This document shows, piece after piece, positions 11,192 through 35,300 of a stretch of 64,000 nucleotides of DNA (position 1 is its first letter; every line of letters starts with the position of its first letter). Both the position numbers and the translations under genes were made by a program. Source of the DNA: Engraulis encrasicolus. Taxonomy: Eukaryota > Chordata > Actinopteri > Clupeiformes > Engraulidae. The stretch lies in contig NC_085860.1 in the NCBI RefSeq assembly GCF_034702125.1, forward strand, positions 51,114,936 through 51,178,935, read 5' to 3'. The notes below the pieces were generated by a model. That model did not search any database and was not told the DNA's origin. It saw only the letters and a list, made by a program, of their open reading frames with translations.

Positions 11192-11280
11192 GCGGAGATG
11201 GAGATGGAGGTGGAGATGGGGTTCGTGTCCAAGCGGAGATGGAGGTGGAGGTGGAGGTGGAGGTGGGGTTTGTAGTCTAA
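11151..11280 (+). repeat. Three-copy tandem repeat spanning the stop codon of the ankyrin gene
   Basis: A GGAGATGGAGGTG-rich unit ending GGGGTTCGTGGTCTAA occurs three times. The first copy holds the real TAA (11189-11191). The second reads GGGGTTCGTGTCCAAG and the third GGGGTTTGTAGTCTAA. Confidence 0.85.
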
Positions 11281-11294
11281 ATTCCCCTCATGTT

Positions 11295-11445
11295 CTCAAA
11301 GTGAGAAGTCCTCACACTTAAAATCCTTTTGGTTGTCTTTTAATTAGTCTGAGGGTCTGATGAAGACTGTTGAAGTCGAATCGTAATCCAGCCATGAAAT
11401 AATACAAGACAACTTTTAAGTGTGCGGACTTCACACTTTGAAAAC
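11295..11445. repeat. Dispersed repeat with hammerhead-like core (copy 1)
   Basis: CTGATGA at 11357-11363 is followed by a GACT/AGTC hairpin, GAATCGT and, downstream, AAGTGTGCGGACTTC. GAAGTCCTCACACTT upstream is its inverted partner. Related copies near 23480, 25390, 48200, 51130, 51990 and 52560. Confidence 0.6.
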
Positions 11446-11616
11446 TATGGTTGTCCTTCGTCCTGCACCTGTTCCTGGGATGTGCACAATCCTCTCCTTC
11501 AACTAATTCCCCTCATGCCTGACCTTAAGCTTAGGCTTAGACCGGTCTCGGGATCCCCGCACCTACTGTGTTGGGAGGCCCCCTGTCGGAAAGCGGAAAG
11601 GAGAGAGTGGGAGGGC

Positions 11617-12799
<1,183 letters not shown>

Positions 12800-12926
12800 G
12801 GGGTGCGTTTCTAGACAACGTTGTCGCTAACTTAGCTAGCAACTTACTTGGTTGTAATGCAATTTCCCTTTAGAAACCTAGTAAGTCGCTAACTGGTTAA
12901 CAACGATGCTTTTGAGAAACGGGGTT
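12800..12926. mobile_element. MITE family C, second copy
   Basis: GTGCGTTTCTAGACAACGTT to ACGATGCTTTTGAGAAACG has the same inverted-repeat layout as 9109-9235. Confidence 0.8.
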
Positions 12927-13002
12927 CCAGGTTTCGAGACCATGTGAGGTCGAAGCATTTTGTACAATAAGCAGCAACAGTTTGCAGATCCTCCTTCTTT
13001 CT

Positions 13003-13357
13003 TTAAAGGTGCACTGTGTAAGATTTTTTGTTGTTTATTTCCAGAATTCATGCTACCCATTCACTAATGTTACCTTTTTCATGAATACTTACCGGCACCA
13101 TCAAATTCTAAGTATTCATTATGACTGGGAAAATGGCACTTTTCATACATGAAAAGGGGGATCTTTTCCATGGTCCGCCATTTTGACATTTTTAGCTGCA
13201 AAAATGACTGTACTTGAGCCATACTGGAAAATATTAGTTTATTACATAGTAAACTTTAATGAAACAATCAAATTTGGCAATAGGCAGCCCAGTTTCAATG
13301 AGCAGCATTATAGTTGCATACCTTTTTTGACCATTTCCTGCACAGTGCACCTTTAAA
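13003..13357. mobile_element. MITE family D, full copy
   Basis: Ends TTTAAAGGTGCACTGTGTAA and CTGCACAGTGCACCTTTAAA are inverted repeats. The body has TTCATTATGACTGGGAAAAT and CAAATTTGGCAATAGGCAGC. Partial copies at 10010 and 31385. Confidence 0.85.
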
Positions 13358-14699
13358 TGCTTCTGTTTTTAACACGAAGAGTGGAGGTGAGGTTCCATCC
13401 TCATGAGATGTCCCGGTGATCCTGTTTGTGGGGTGCGTATTGCTATGCATCTAATGATGTCCTGAATGTAATGGTCCTCCTCATCCACTCCATGTGTTTA
13501 TTTATTGCAGTCTACAAGTGTTGTTTTCCACAAGTCTGTTGCATTAGCTCATCATCCTGTCTGTAAGGACGTCTCCTGTAGCCAAATCTTTTGGCAGGGC
13601 AAATCACCATGGTAACAAAATTGATGACGGCATGCCAGTGTTGTCCTTTAATAACTATGGGTGTAACATGATGAAACTTGCCACCATTTCTCTTAAAAGC
13701 CATTTTAAAAGTACTACATGAAATGCTGTATTTAATGAAATGTTTTATTTTTGACTTGGATATCTCAGTATTACAAGCTTGGCTTGCATGCCATCTTACT
13801 CCGCCTTCCCATTGCTGTGTTTTCCCCTTTGTGTCTTCTCCATGTCTGTACGCAGGTCACTCACCTTCACCATGGTCTGATGTGTAGGCTAGTGTACTGT
13901 AATACGGACAACACACTTATATCCCTATACGATTACGTACTCATGAAATAACTGCCCATGTGGTTGTAGCCTGCTGTGGTTGCATTGCAGCTGTATCTTG
14001 TCCTCTGTTCTGTGTAGCAGTAGAAAAGGTGGGTTGCTCTACTGCAAAATAAAGAACATCAGTAGACTTGCTCCCTCTGCTGATCATCATGTGTATGGGC
14101 GGAGGGTTTTATTCATTACAATCATCATCCTCATCCTACTCTTCCTCCCATTGGACCACAACGTCTTGATGGATTTTCCCTCTCTGTCGCTGCTCCCTGT
14201 TTTGTTCTTAGACGGTTTCACAGGGATGTCTTCTATAGGCTTATAGCAATAAACATGAGTACTCGCCCTGGTTTTGTGTCAGAGAGTTGTATTTCTTGCA
14301 TTGCATGAGTATTATTGATGCATGATTAGTAGTGTGTGTGTGTGTGTGTGTGTCGACAGAGGGGGACAATGTGGACAGTTGTCCCGGGCCCAGGCAGAGA
14401 GGGGGTCCAGAATTGGGTGCTCATTGTATAGAGCTGGGGGGTCCTTTCAGACGACTTTGTCCTGGGCCCAGCCAAAGCTGTGTCTGTGTCTGTGTGTAGG
14501 CAGGCATGCAGGCAGGTTAGACCGTAGCCTATATGATTTGTGTAAAACTGCTAGGTTTGCCATTATTTACATGATGGTACAATGATGTACATCATGCATC
14601 CAATATTTCCCTGCGTACAACAATCGTAAAATGTTCTACTCCTGAAATTAGAGACTGTAGAGAAAGAATGCACAACGTTTTCTAGATGGCACATTCATT
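13358..14699. other. Intergenic; one poly(A)-like signal and a GGGCC-rich repeat
   Basis: No exon can be supported. AATAAA at 14248-14253 followed by GT-rich sequence could be a poly(A) site of an unseen transcript. A GGGCCC-rich dispersed repeat (about 14350-14480) adjoins a short (GT)n; relatives at 38030, 46589 and 50178. Confidence 0.4.
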
Positions 14700-14889
14700 T
14701 CCTGTAACAATGTTTACAGCGGAAATATCACAGTTCATTCCAAACACACCGGAAGCGACGTTCCCATGAATTTGATATTCGGTGATGCATGCTCTGGACT
14801 GGTGACATAGCTCAGCAGGTTGGATTCGTAGAACTATGATATGCCACTAATAGCCGGGGGAAAGGAGAGTGGATAAATCTTGAAATTTG
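14700..14889 (+). promoter_or_regulatory. Possible ZDHHC7 promoter and first non-coding exon
   Basis: CCGGAAGCG (14749-14757) is a good ETS-factor site of the kind found in TATA-less housekeeping promoters. About 130 bp later TTTG|GTAAGAAT (donor near 14890) could end a leader exon. The first ZDHHC7 coding exon begins right after an acceptor, so an upstream 5' UTR exon must exist. This assignment is inference. Confidence 0.35.
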
Positions 14890-15691
14890 GTAAGAATGCA
14901 TTTATTTGTTCTGACAACGCATCGTGTAAACACGACGTGTATAGTTATCCCAGGCTGTGTGTCAAGCTAGCTTGCTATTCTCATGTCAACGTTATTTACG
15001 TTGCGCCTATATGACTAGCAGTAAGTGTTAGCCTTGATCTTTAAACTGTGCTGAAAGTGGCAGAGGTGTTTTTTGTCGTCAAACCCTTCTAAGCTTTGAT
15101 GTGTATTGTATACCGCTGTGCTTATCGTGGTTGGTCGAGTCTATGTATCTGGACACATCAATATTGTGAATCGTTTTCTTAAACTGAGTATTGCTAGCAT
15201 ATGTTTCCTGTTGGTGAAGGGAGCGGACGGCTGTTTCTTGAAGTGCGATACACTACTTAACATTGCACAGATTAAATGCTGATTCACTTTCGCCAAACTT
15301 TCATTTGCGCGAACAGGCTCACGGGAACCCATGACGGAATTCAGCAATTAAACACCAACCTAGGCATTACAATCTATCTAGTAGTGTACTACTGCCATGT
15401 CTGGCTTCAATTGTCCAAAAATCACAACGCCAACGCTAAAGCTCGTGAGAAAGTAAACTAATCTTCCTCACTCGTTAATCGCAGACAAGGAGAGATATTG
15501 TGTGTGACTTCAAGCGCCCTGACGCCAGTAGCTTGTTAAACTAATGCTGCTTACTCGCTTTATCGTCTTGGCTATCCTTTACAGCAGCCTCCCCCCTCTT
15601 CCGTAATCTCATTTGGGGAGAGGATGAATGATGTTAGCGCTTGACAGATTAGGACAACGGACAGACATACACATGCCATATGCCTTTGCAG

Positions 15692-15841
15692 AATGGTCGC
15701 AGTGGGTTTCCTGCCCTCATTGCCGCCCTCCTCGCCACCTCCCGGGTCTGGGGATGCATCACGCGCTGCCTAGCCTTGTGAGGGCGTGCCAACAGGACAG
15801 CATGACACTTTAATACACGACTGTGGAATCAGACAAGCAAG
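15692..15841 (+). other. Possible 5' UTR exon of ZDHHC7
   Basis: GCCTTTGCAG|AATGG at the left and AAGCAAG|GTGAGTGAG at the right are good acceptor and donor sites around a GC-rich segment with no long frame. It lies in the right place to join a leader exon to the coding exon at 19636. Confidence 0.4.
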
Positions 15842-15854
15842 GTGAGTGAGTCAG

Positions 15855-15857
<3 letters not shown>

Positions 15858-15917
<60 letters not shown>
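15858..15917 (+). repeat. (GT)~30 microsatellite
   Basis: Directly downstream of the possible donor at 15842. Confidence 0.97.
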
Positions 15918-15919
<2 letters not shown>

Positions 15920-16537
15920 CCATCAAAGCCCCTACCACCACCACCACCATGTATGTGTGATTTATTGTGAGGGCACCAGAGTAAAGCAATGCAAGATTGT
16001 GGGAACATGCAAGCCAAGTGGGTGTGAGTGTGTTTGCATGTAATTGAGGCATTATTGCTTAATTTGATTTACCATCATTACCATTACAGGGCACAGTACA
16101 AGACCAGTAACGCATAAAAACTCCAGCTCTTCCGATATGCACACAGTGTGGATAATTGTATCATCTATTATTAGAGGAACTGGGAGTGGTACAGTGGTAT
16201 TAGCATTTCACTAATTGGTTGAATTGTATGGGAAATATGTTTTGTGGTTCAATCCGGCAAACATTACAGTATGTTCCGCCATAGACACACTCATGTTTTG
16301 GCTTGTTTATTTGTTTGTTTATTTCATTATTTGTTTATTGGGATTCTCAGCAACAATCTTGATGTAAAATTGGTCAAGACCCTGACTTCCTCACATTTCC
16401 TCTGTGTTGTAAGCATTGCATCACATAGTGGTACTTGCTGAAGAAATGTAAAATTAAAAACTTCTGTGTGAATCAAAATACTGTTGATAAATAAGTTGCG
16501 ATCTCGCTGCCTACAAAATATATTGGAGGGGGGGGGG

Positions 16538-16700
16538 GGGCGGCACTGTGGCACAGCCGTGTGCCAAGCCTCCCACATTTGGACCTGCATGCCCATGGGG
16601 GCCCTGGTTTGAGTCCGGCCGTGTCATTTCCCAGCCCTGCCCCATCTCTCTCTCCCCCAGTTGTTTCCTGTCATCTCTTCACAAGTCCCCTAAAGATATA
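16538..16700 (+). mobile_element. tRNA-derived SINE
   Basis: GGCGGCACTGTGGCACAGCC head, GGTTTGAGTCCGGCC B box, CCCAGCCCTGCCCCATCTCT body and A/T-rich tail. A poly-G run (about 16527-16540) precedes it. Confidence 0.75.
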
Positions 16701-16984
16701 TATTTTTTAAATGTATATATGCGCTTATGTTTTCTCTCCGCTTTGATATTCTGTTTCTATGTTGTGTGTTATCCATTCCATCATCCTTTCATTGCTCCTC
16801 TGTCTCTGAGAGTGGAGCGTAATGAATTGAACTCACTCTACCCTGTTGTATAGAATGATTGTCCCGCTCAATTCTAATTTAATACACTCAGTTCTATCTT
16901 TTGATTCTGTTTAACTCTATGCTCCTCCAAGAGATGGCAATGCAGGCCGGCCAGCTAAATAAAGGAATTTGGAAGTCAAATGAA

Positions 16985-17125
16985 GACGAACTACTAGGAC
17001 ATTCCCATTGTCATTGTCACAGCACTCCACATCACACAGTGCACACAATTGAATTGCACTTATGCCTCACTCGTGCAAGGGTGAAGTGCAGTAGCACGGT
17101 AGCATGCTCAGGGTACCTCAGTCAT
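16985..17125 (+). repeat. Interspersed repeat (CATTGTCACAGCAC family), copy 1
   Basis: CATTGTCATTGTCACAGCAC to AGCATGCTCAGGGTACCTCA is shared with about 17790-17935. It is followed by a (GATAC)n run and a LINE-like TTTTATTATTGT tail. Confidence 0.65.
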
Positions 17126-17582
17126 GCGATACGATACGATTACGATACGATACGATACGATTATACTTTTATTATTGTAAATTTTCACCTAAATTCTTTT
17201 AGCGTCCCTGAGCAACACTCGCTCAAGACAGGACATACACATAACATCACATCACAAGACTATTGCACAACTGACAAAAAACAAAAAAAACAGAGGACAC
17301 AGGCCTATATACAGACATACATGCATACACATACAACCCACATAAGTCATGGAGGAGTGCTGCATGGGGGAGGTTATTCCATCCCGTCCTTAGTAAAGAT
17401 GACGATGCAGTCTAACGGGCTGATAAAACGGACGCTATTTTTTTTAAATGGATTTCGTATTTTCCCAATATATTTACTTTAATTCTACACTCCTGCGTTA
17501 CCGATGCAGTCTTATCAGATACCCTAGAAGGCATTTTATTATTGCTCTTCTATTTCATTATATTCTACTTTGTTTATTTTAT

Positions 17583-17712
17583 CATTCTTTTTTTTTTTTT
17601 TTAAAGATATTTTTTATTGATGGTGGTATAGTGAAGATGGTGACAGAAAGCGAGTGGGGGGAGAGAAACGGGGAAGGGCCGGTAAAGGACCCGATGCATA
17701 GTAGACGAGTGC
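17583..17712 (-). mobile_element. Degraded tRNA-derived SINE, antisense
   Basis: Poly-T on + (the A tail), then GATGGTGACAGAAAGCGAG and GGGCCGGTAAAGGACC, as in the antisense copies at 5627 and 40488. The B box is damaged. Confidence 0.65.
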
Positions 17713-17764
17713 CATACCGTTCTATTTAATTAAACTCCCCATGCTCTTATAGCGATGTGGACAA

Positions 17765-17965
17765 TGAAAGTGAATTCCCACCTGGGAAACTCCTATTGTC
17801 ATTGTGACACAGCACCCCACAGCACACAGTGCTCCCTGCACAGCACACAAGGAAATTGCAGTTAAGCTTCACTTGTGCAAGTGGGCAGTGCGACTGGACA
17901 GTACCATGCTCAAGGTACCTCAGTCATAGAGGAGGTTGTGGGGAGAGCACTGCTTAATTACTCCT
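17765..17965 (+). repeat. Interspersed repeat (CATTGTCACAGCAC family), copy 2
   Basis: CTATTGTCATTGTGACACAG through CCATGCTCAAGGTACCTCAG matches 16985-17125. Confidence 0.65.
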
Positions 17966-18194
17966 TAATTACAACCTGGTGTGTCAGGAGTCAAACTGGC
18001 AACCTTTGGACTATCAGTTCACGCCATAACCGCTTACCCATGACTGACCTGTCTGTGAGGCTGTTGTTTCACCTGCTTAATAAACTCAACACAATTTTTT
18101 ACTCCCGTCCTCAAATGGGGATGCAGTCCCGCAGCTAACCAAGATTTTTTTTACTTATTACTTTGTATTCAATTTCTTCTATTACATTTTACTT

Positions 18195-18199
<5 letters not shown>

Positions 18200-18267
<68 letters not shown>
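18200..18267 (+). repeat. (GT)~34 microsatellite with GA/poly-G edge
   Basis: TG repeat followed by GAGAGAG and a run of G up to 18287. Confidence 0.97.
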
Positions 18268-18275
<8 letters not shown>

Positions 18276-18289
18276 GGGGGGGGGGGGTT

Positions 18290-19215
18290 ATGTATGTGGG
18301 TGGGAGACGTGACGCCTTGTTTTTTCGTAACATTGGTTAAAAACCTACAAAACTGTTATTTTCCTTTAAAAACAAATGTCAATGAAAGAAGATGTGGTAC
18401 ATTGTGTTTCATATTAGTCTTAGATTAGAAGAAACATTTTTGCTAAGATTTATGTAAAGGTTTATATGTCAAATTTCCTGCGGTGTGACTGTAACATTAA
18501 TGAAACAATATATAATAATATATATATAAATTAACCAACAACATTTTGAATAATGTATGAAGCATTATTCAGATTTAGATTAAGATATGTGAATGTGGAA
18601 AAAACTCAAGACAGTAATATTAACTACAAGTTCAATTTCGTAACACAAATTGCGTCCTGTGGGGTGACCTGTATGTCAATGTTTGTGAATGGGCAGCTGC
18701 AAGGCCAACTACAAGGGTCTTAAAGACTGACTCCTAACCAGTCAGTACCTCAGTTATTGGAGAGTGCTGTGAAAGTTTAAGGTGACTCTTAACCTCTTAA
18801 TATGTCTTCATATTGCAATCTTTCTGTCACGCAATGCTTAGGTTCATTTTATGGTGTCCTGTGGTGTGACTGCTCTTATAGGAGGAAAAAAAAGTTTTTT
18901 TATTAATGAAAACACATATTAAGATTAAACACAATATCATTATCAAGTTAGCATGAGCTCAGATGTCAGTCATATATACAAAAGGATTAAAATTGCCATA
19001 ATGCAGTGAATTCCCTGTGGTGTGACTCCATTTTCCTGCGGTGTGACATGCCTATGCTATGTGTTGATGCAGGACACATTTTCCCAAAAATGGCAAAAAT
19101 AAGGTGAAATTCCACAGACCACTAAGTGCTTCATTTTTTCCAATTTTTATCCATCATTTTTTTCAAGAATTTGAAAAACTTTTTTTTTTTTTTGCGTTAC
19201 GCCCTTAAACGTCAA
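18290..19215. other. Repeat-like block carrying five CCTGTGGTGTGAC motifs
   Basis: CCTG(C/T)GGTGTGAC or a close variant occurs near 18478, 18656, 18858, 19014 and 19033. Edges GGGTGGGAGACGTGACGCC and GCGTTACGCCCTTAAACGTC look like weak inverted repeats. Possibly an old DNA element; no gene. Confidence 0.45.
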
Positions 19216-19407
19216 CCACCCATGTATGTAAGAGTGAGCTATACATGGTTAATATATGTGTAATGATGTGTGTAATGTCTTGTGTGTTATGTCTTCTGTA
19301 TTTATGTATGCATGTATGCTACTGGACACTTTAATTTCCTCCTGGGATCAATAAATGATACTCTACTCTACTATTTAATTCTATTGCCTCTCCTCAGATG
19401 GTGACCT

Positions 19408-19582
19408 AGGGTATTTGTCAAAACCTAGTCCGCACACTTCCAAGTGCGCTCAGTCTAATTAGTCACGGCCAGTGATTGGATACTCCATAGAGTTCACCAA
19501 AGAGTATCCAATCACTGCTTGTGACTAATTAGGCTGAGCACACTTGGAAGTGTGCAGACTAGGTTTTGAGAAATACCCTTAG
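19408..19582. mobile_element. Foldback MITE just upstream of ZDHHC7 coding exon 1
   Basis: GGGTATTTGTCAAAACCTAG and CTAGGTTTTGAGAAATACCC, with CACACTTCCAAGTG inside both arms, form a hairpin of about 170 bp that ends 54 bp before the coding exon. Confidence 0.85.
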
Positions 19583-19635
19583 TCTCACCGGGCGGCTACA
19601 TAAATTCTTAATTCAGTTCTCCTCCCCGTCCCCAG

Positions 19636-30050
<10,415 letters not shown>

Positions 30051-30059
30051 TTGCCCTGA

Positions 30060-30270
30060 CCGTATCTCCTCTCTGCCTTGCCCCTCTTCCCTCTCCTCTC
30101 CTCGTCCTCCTCTCCTCCTCTCCTCCTCTCCTCTCCTCTCCTCATATCTCCTCTCCTCCTATCTCCTCTCCTCTCCTCTCCTCTATCTTTCCCTTTCCTC
30201 TCCACTCCTCTCCTCTCCTCGTCCTCCTCTCCTCCTCTCCTCCTCTCCTCTCCTCTCCTCTCTGCGTTGC
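30060..30270 (+). repeat. CTCCTCTC-rich polypyrimidine minisatellite
   Basis: About 200 bp of C and T only, built from CTCCTCTCCTCGTCCTC units, with one inner duplication (about 30075-30140 and 30190-30255). Confidence 0.9.
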
Positions 30271-30365
30271 CCCTCTTCGCTGCCCTCCTGTGTCCTCCCC
30301 CCTGCCACTGTTGTGTAACGTGCTCAGTGCCTTGCTGTCACATAAGGTGGCATACAATACATACA

Positions 30366-30649
30366 CAGTCATAGGAAAAAAGTTTGTGCGCCCTTTGAAA
30401 TTTCTTACATTTCTGAAAATTGGTCATAAAACATGGTCTGTTCTTCCCGGAAGTCACAAGAAGGAACAATCCGAGTCTGCTTTAACTATGTTTAGTATGA
30501 TATCATGTAAGTGTTTGGGTGGAATTAGTTAAAGCAGACTTTGTTTGTTCCTTCTTGTGATTTCTGGGAAGATCAGACCATGTTTTATGACCAATTTTGA
30601 CCGCAATGTAAGACATTTCGAAGGGTGTACAAACTTTTTTTGACTGTAG
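30366..30649. mobile_element. Foldback MITE with CAGTCA...TGACTG ends (mariner-like)
   Basis: AAAAAAGTTTGTGCGCCCTT and GGGTGTACAAACTTTTTTTG form inverted ends. TGGTCATAAAACATGGTCTG and CAGACCATGTTTTATGACCA lie inside. TA at both edges. Confidence 0.75.
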
Positions 30650-30650
30650 A

Positions 30651-31340
30651 ACACTAGATGTCACATTCAGCTGTTTGGCATGGGCAGCCTCGGGCACCAC
30701 CGTCTTGGTACAGGTTTCCTCTGTTTTACACAGTATCTGCTAAGATGACGTTTTACCTCCATATACAGAATGATTTGCCTATTGCGTTGTTGCCAGTTCA
30801 TGTTCAAACAAAAAGCGTTACTGTGTACAATGGTGATCAAATTCAGCCAAGGGGTCCATTCCAATATGCACACTCCTGTCCTCCACTTGTGCTTGTGGCC
30901 TCGCCCCGCCTCCTGGCCCAACCTCCGTGGAGAAAATTAAGTTTCCCAGCCACAACCTAGCCATAACAACTTTTGAGGGACTGTTTTTTAATTCACCATC
31001 CCAATTGCAAATGAGAAAATTACATTAGAATTGTGCAAGATATCGAATTCATTTTCTGTCGTCAGTGACATCATCATGACGTCACAAGCAGGCAAGTGAA
31101 CAAGGGAGGACGGAAGTCTGCATATTGGAGTCCACACTAGATGTCACATTCAGCTGTTTGGCATGGGCAGCCATGGGCACCAGCGTCTTGGTACAGCGTT
31201 CCTATGTTTTACACAGTATCTGCTAAGATGACATTTTACCTCCATATACAGAATGATTTGCCTATTGCGTTGTTGCCAGTTCATGTTCAAACAAAAAGCG
31301 TTACTGTGTACAAAGATGGTGGTGATCAAATTATGCCAAG
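30651..31340 (+). repeat. Direct duplication of a ~187-bp segment flanking a MITE
   Basis: 30651-30837 and 31134-31318 share ACACTAGATGTCACATTCAG through AAAAAGCGTTACTGTGTACA. The MITE at 30845-31135 lies between them. Confidence 0.85.
30845..31135. mobile_element. MITE family B
   Basis: GTCCATTCCAATATGCACAC and CTGCATATTGGAGTCCACAC ends; core CCGTGGAGAAAATTAAGTTT and CCCAATTGCAAATGAGAAAA. Confidence 0.85.
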
Positions 31341-31384
31341 GTGACTATTGTTCTGTATTTGAGACAATGACATTTTCATTGTCC

Positions 31385-31662
31385 ATTCACCAATGTTACC
31401 ACCATCATTAAACTCTAAATCTTCATTATGACTGGGAGAAAAAATTGCTTTTTACATACATGAAAAGGGGGGTCTTCTCCATGGTCTGTCATTTTGAATT
31501 TCCAGAAATAGGCATTTTGAGCTGCAAAACTTACCATCATACTGGTTTATTATTTATTAATATTTATGAAAAGATCAAATTTGGCAATAGGCAACACAGT
31601 GTCAATGAGCAGCATGGTTACAATTTCTATTCTGGCCACAATCTTACACAGTGCACCTTTTA
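31385..31662. mobile_element. MITE family D, partial copy
   Basis: CTTCATTATGACTGGGAGAA and CAAATTTGGCAATAGGCAAC match 13003-13357. The right end ACACAGTGCACCTTTTAAGG is present. Confidence 0.8.
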
Positions 31663-31749
31663 AGGCTGAATTAGTGATCCACCAATACCCTTTCGTGACA
31701 CAATGCCACCAATACCCCCTGGTGACACATTCTGGTATAAATAACTAGG

Positions 31750-31876
31750 ACCCTGTTTCTCCAAAGCATCATTGTTCACCAGTCAGCAACGTAGTAGGTC
31801 GCCTATGAGAAATTACATTGCAGCCAGCGGAGTTGATTACTTCATTTGCAACAACGCTGTAGGGAATCACACCCCA
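31750..31876. mobile_element. MITE family C, diverged copy
   Basis: CCCTGTTTCTCCAAAGCATC to GCTGTAGGGAATCACACCCC follows the layout of 9109-9235. Confidence 0.6.
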
Positions 31877-32350
31877 GAATCCGAGCTTCTGGTCAGGTCC
31901 AATCAGCATTAGTGATGACATGTCTACCAGCAGAGGGGCTCAATTATTAGTTTTCCGTTTTCCCCTCTACTTTGTTGTGCTTGTTTTTTAAGTGCATTTT
32001 ACCCCAGCTTGTACCCGTGCATGTCTCAGAAGCTCATCCCCAATCATGCAGTACATTTTCTAGTGCTAATTCAACAATGATCTGAGCATAGATACAGTGT
32101 TAAATTGAACTGTTTGAGTGTTGTATAAAACCTTTAAAGGTGCATTGTCACACCAGTGTGACAGGAATGTTTGGACACTGAAAGTTCTATAGAATTCTGA
32201 GCGCCATGAATTAAAATTTGGAATTTTAGATTCTTGCATTGTGATAGAACACATTCTTATTAATGAATGTTCAAAAACCCACACTTTTAAAGGTTAACGC
32301 TGGAATTAATCCGTTTGGTTTTGTATTGTTCATTCAATAGTCCTAGGTAC

Positions 32351-35300
32351 TTAACCCTTTCATGCAGACACCATGAAAAAAATGTGCAAGATTTTTTATA
32401 TATTGATTTTCTCACTCATAATGGAGCTAATATGAAGAATCTTTTGGAATTTTTCAAAAATCTCTTTTGATGTGGAAGTTATTTTACTGTCCACATATGT
32501 GGACACTGCGCATCAAAGGAGTGAAAAGTTATATAGGCCTATACTGTATTTCAAGTTCAAATTAAGCTGTTTTATTCATTTTTATGGTGTTTTATGCTAT
32601 ATAACAACACAATATAACACTTTAACACCATATATCACTGTAATTAACCAACAACAAAAACATATATATAAAAATAGCATTGTTTATATAGGCGGTCATA
32701 GAAAAATATGTGGGAAATTCTTATTGCATGCAAGAAGACAGCCAATGCTGGTGAACAAAAAGCTCAGTTTGATTCAGCATGTACTCTAGCTCAATCTTAC
32801 ATCATTTATGTTGTCCCTGTATAAAAGGTAATGTGAAATTTGCCTCCAGACACATGCGTTCTGTAGTCATTCATCAGCATTTTCAAGTAGCCTATTTTCT
32901 GTAAAAAAAATAGTGTTAAATAGACCCCCTATTATAAATGTAAGTTAATTTACTTACTTTCCATGTTACCTTGTGTCATATTACAACATTATATGACACT
33001 TATGCATTATACATTACACTATTTAAGGAACAAAGATGAAACAAAGAGGAAAAAAACCTGTCAATTTAGCAATATTTACATACACAGCTATGGCAAGATT
33101 TGTGGGGAAACCTTGTTGCATGTGGAAAAAACCTTAAATTCTGATGAAGACACATCTGTATTTGATTCAGCATGGATTCTAACTCAATCCTACATCATTT
33201 ATGTTGTCCCTATATGAAAGGTAATATGAAATTTGCCTCCAGACACATGCGTTCTGTAGTCATTCATCAGCATTTTCAAGTATTTTCTGTAAAAAATAGT
33301 GTTAAATAGACCCCCTATTATAAATGTAAGTTAATTTACTTACTTTCCATGTTACCTTGTGTCATATTACAACATTATATGACACTTATGCATTATACAT
33401 TACACTATTTAAGGAACAAAGATGAAACAAAGAGAAAAAAAACTGTCAATTTAGCAATATTTACATACACAGCTATGGCAAGATTTGTGGGGAAACCTTG
33501 TTGTATGTGGAAAAAACCTTAAATTCTGATAAAGACACATCTGTATTTGATTCAGCATGGATTCTAGCTCAATCCTACATCATTTATGTTGTCCCTATAT
33601 GAAAGGTAATATGAAATTTGCCTCCAGACACATGCGTTTTGTAGTCATTCATCAGCATGTTCAAGTATTTTTCTGTGAAAAAATAGTGTTAAATAGACCT
33701 CCTATTATAAATGCAAGTTATTTTACTTACTTTCCATGTTACTATATGTAATATTACAACATTATATGACACTTACACATTATATATTACAGTATTTAAC
33801 GAACAAAGATGAAAAAAGAGAAAAAAAACTGTCAATTTAGCAATATTTACATACACAGCTATGGCAAGATTTGTGGGGAAACCTTGTTGCATGTGGAAAA
33901 AAACTTCAATTCTGATGAAGACAGATCTGTATTTGATTCAGCATGTATTCTAGCTCATTCCTACATCATTTGTGTCATTTTGTGGTGAAAGAAACCCGAA
34001 ATATGCCTATAGACACGTGCGTGAAACACTAATTTTAGGTAGTTTTTCTTGAATTTATTAACCCTTTCATGCAGACACCATGAAAAAAATGTGCAAGATT
34101 TTTTATATATTGATTTTCTCACTCATAATGGAGCTAATATGAAGAATCTTTTGGAATTTTTCAAAAATCTCTTTTGATGTGGAAGTTATTTTACTGTCCA
34201 CATATGTGGACACTGCGCATCAAAGGAGTGAAAAGTTATATAGGCCTATACTGTATTTCAAGTTCAAATTAAGCTGTTTTATTCATTTTTATGGTGTTTT
34301 ATGCTATATAACAACACAATATAACACTAAACACCATATATCACTGTAATTAACCAACAACAAAAACATATATATAAAAATAGCATTGTTTATATAGGCG
34401 GTCATAGAAAAATATGTGGGAAATTCTTATTGCATGCAAGAAGACAGCCAATGCTGGTGAACAAAAAGCTCAGTTTGATTCAGCATGTACTCTAGCTCAA
34501 TCTTACATCATTTATGTTGTCCCTGTATAAAAAGTTAATGTGAAATTTGCCTCCAGACACATGCGTTCTGTAGTCATTCATCAGCATTTTCAAGTATTTT
34601 CTGTAAAAAAAAATAGTGTTAAATAGACCCCCTATTATAAATGTAAGTTAATTTACTTACTTTCCATGTTACCTTTGTGTCATATTACAACATTATATGA
34701 CACTTATGCATTATACATTACACTATTTAAGGAACAAAGATGAGACAAAGAGGAAAAAAACCTGTCAATTTAGCAATATTTACATACACAGCTATGGCAA
34801 GATTTGTGGGGAAACCTTGTTGCATGTGGAAAAAACTTAAATTCTGAATGAAGACACATCTGTATTTGATTCAGCATGGATTCTAGCTCAATCCTACATC
34901 ATTTATGTTGTCCCTATATGAAAGGTAATATGAAATTTGCCTCCAGACACATGCGTTCTGTAGTCATTCATCAGCATTTTCAAGTATTTTCTGTAAAAAA
35001 ATAGTGTTAAATAGACCCCTATTATAAATGTAAGTTAATTTACTTACTTTCCATGTTACCTTTGTGTCATATTACAACATTATATGACACTTTACACATT
35101 ATATATTACAGTATTTAACGAACAAAGATGAAAAAAGAGAAAAAAACTGTCAATTTAGCAATATTTACATACACAGCTATGGCAAGATTTGTGGGGAAAC
35201 CTTGTTGCATGTGGAAAAAAACTTCAATTCTGATGAAGACAGATCTGTATTTGATTCAGCATGTATTCTAGCTCATTCCTACATCATTTGTGTCATTTTG

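Noticed and set aside
16901..17482. 193-codon ORF as a gene
   Set aside because: It crosses an interspersed repeat, a (GATAC)n run and an A-rich LINE tail, with no domain.
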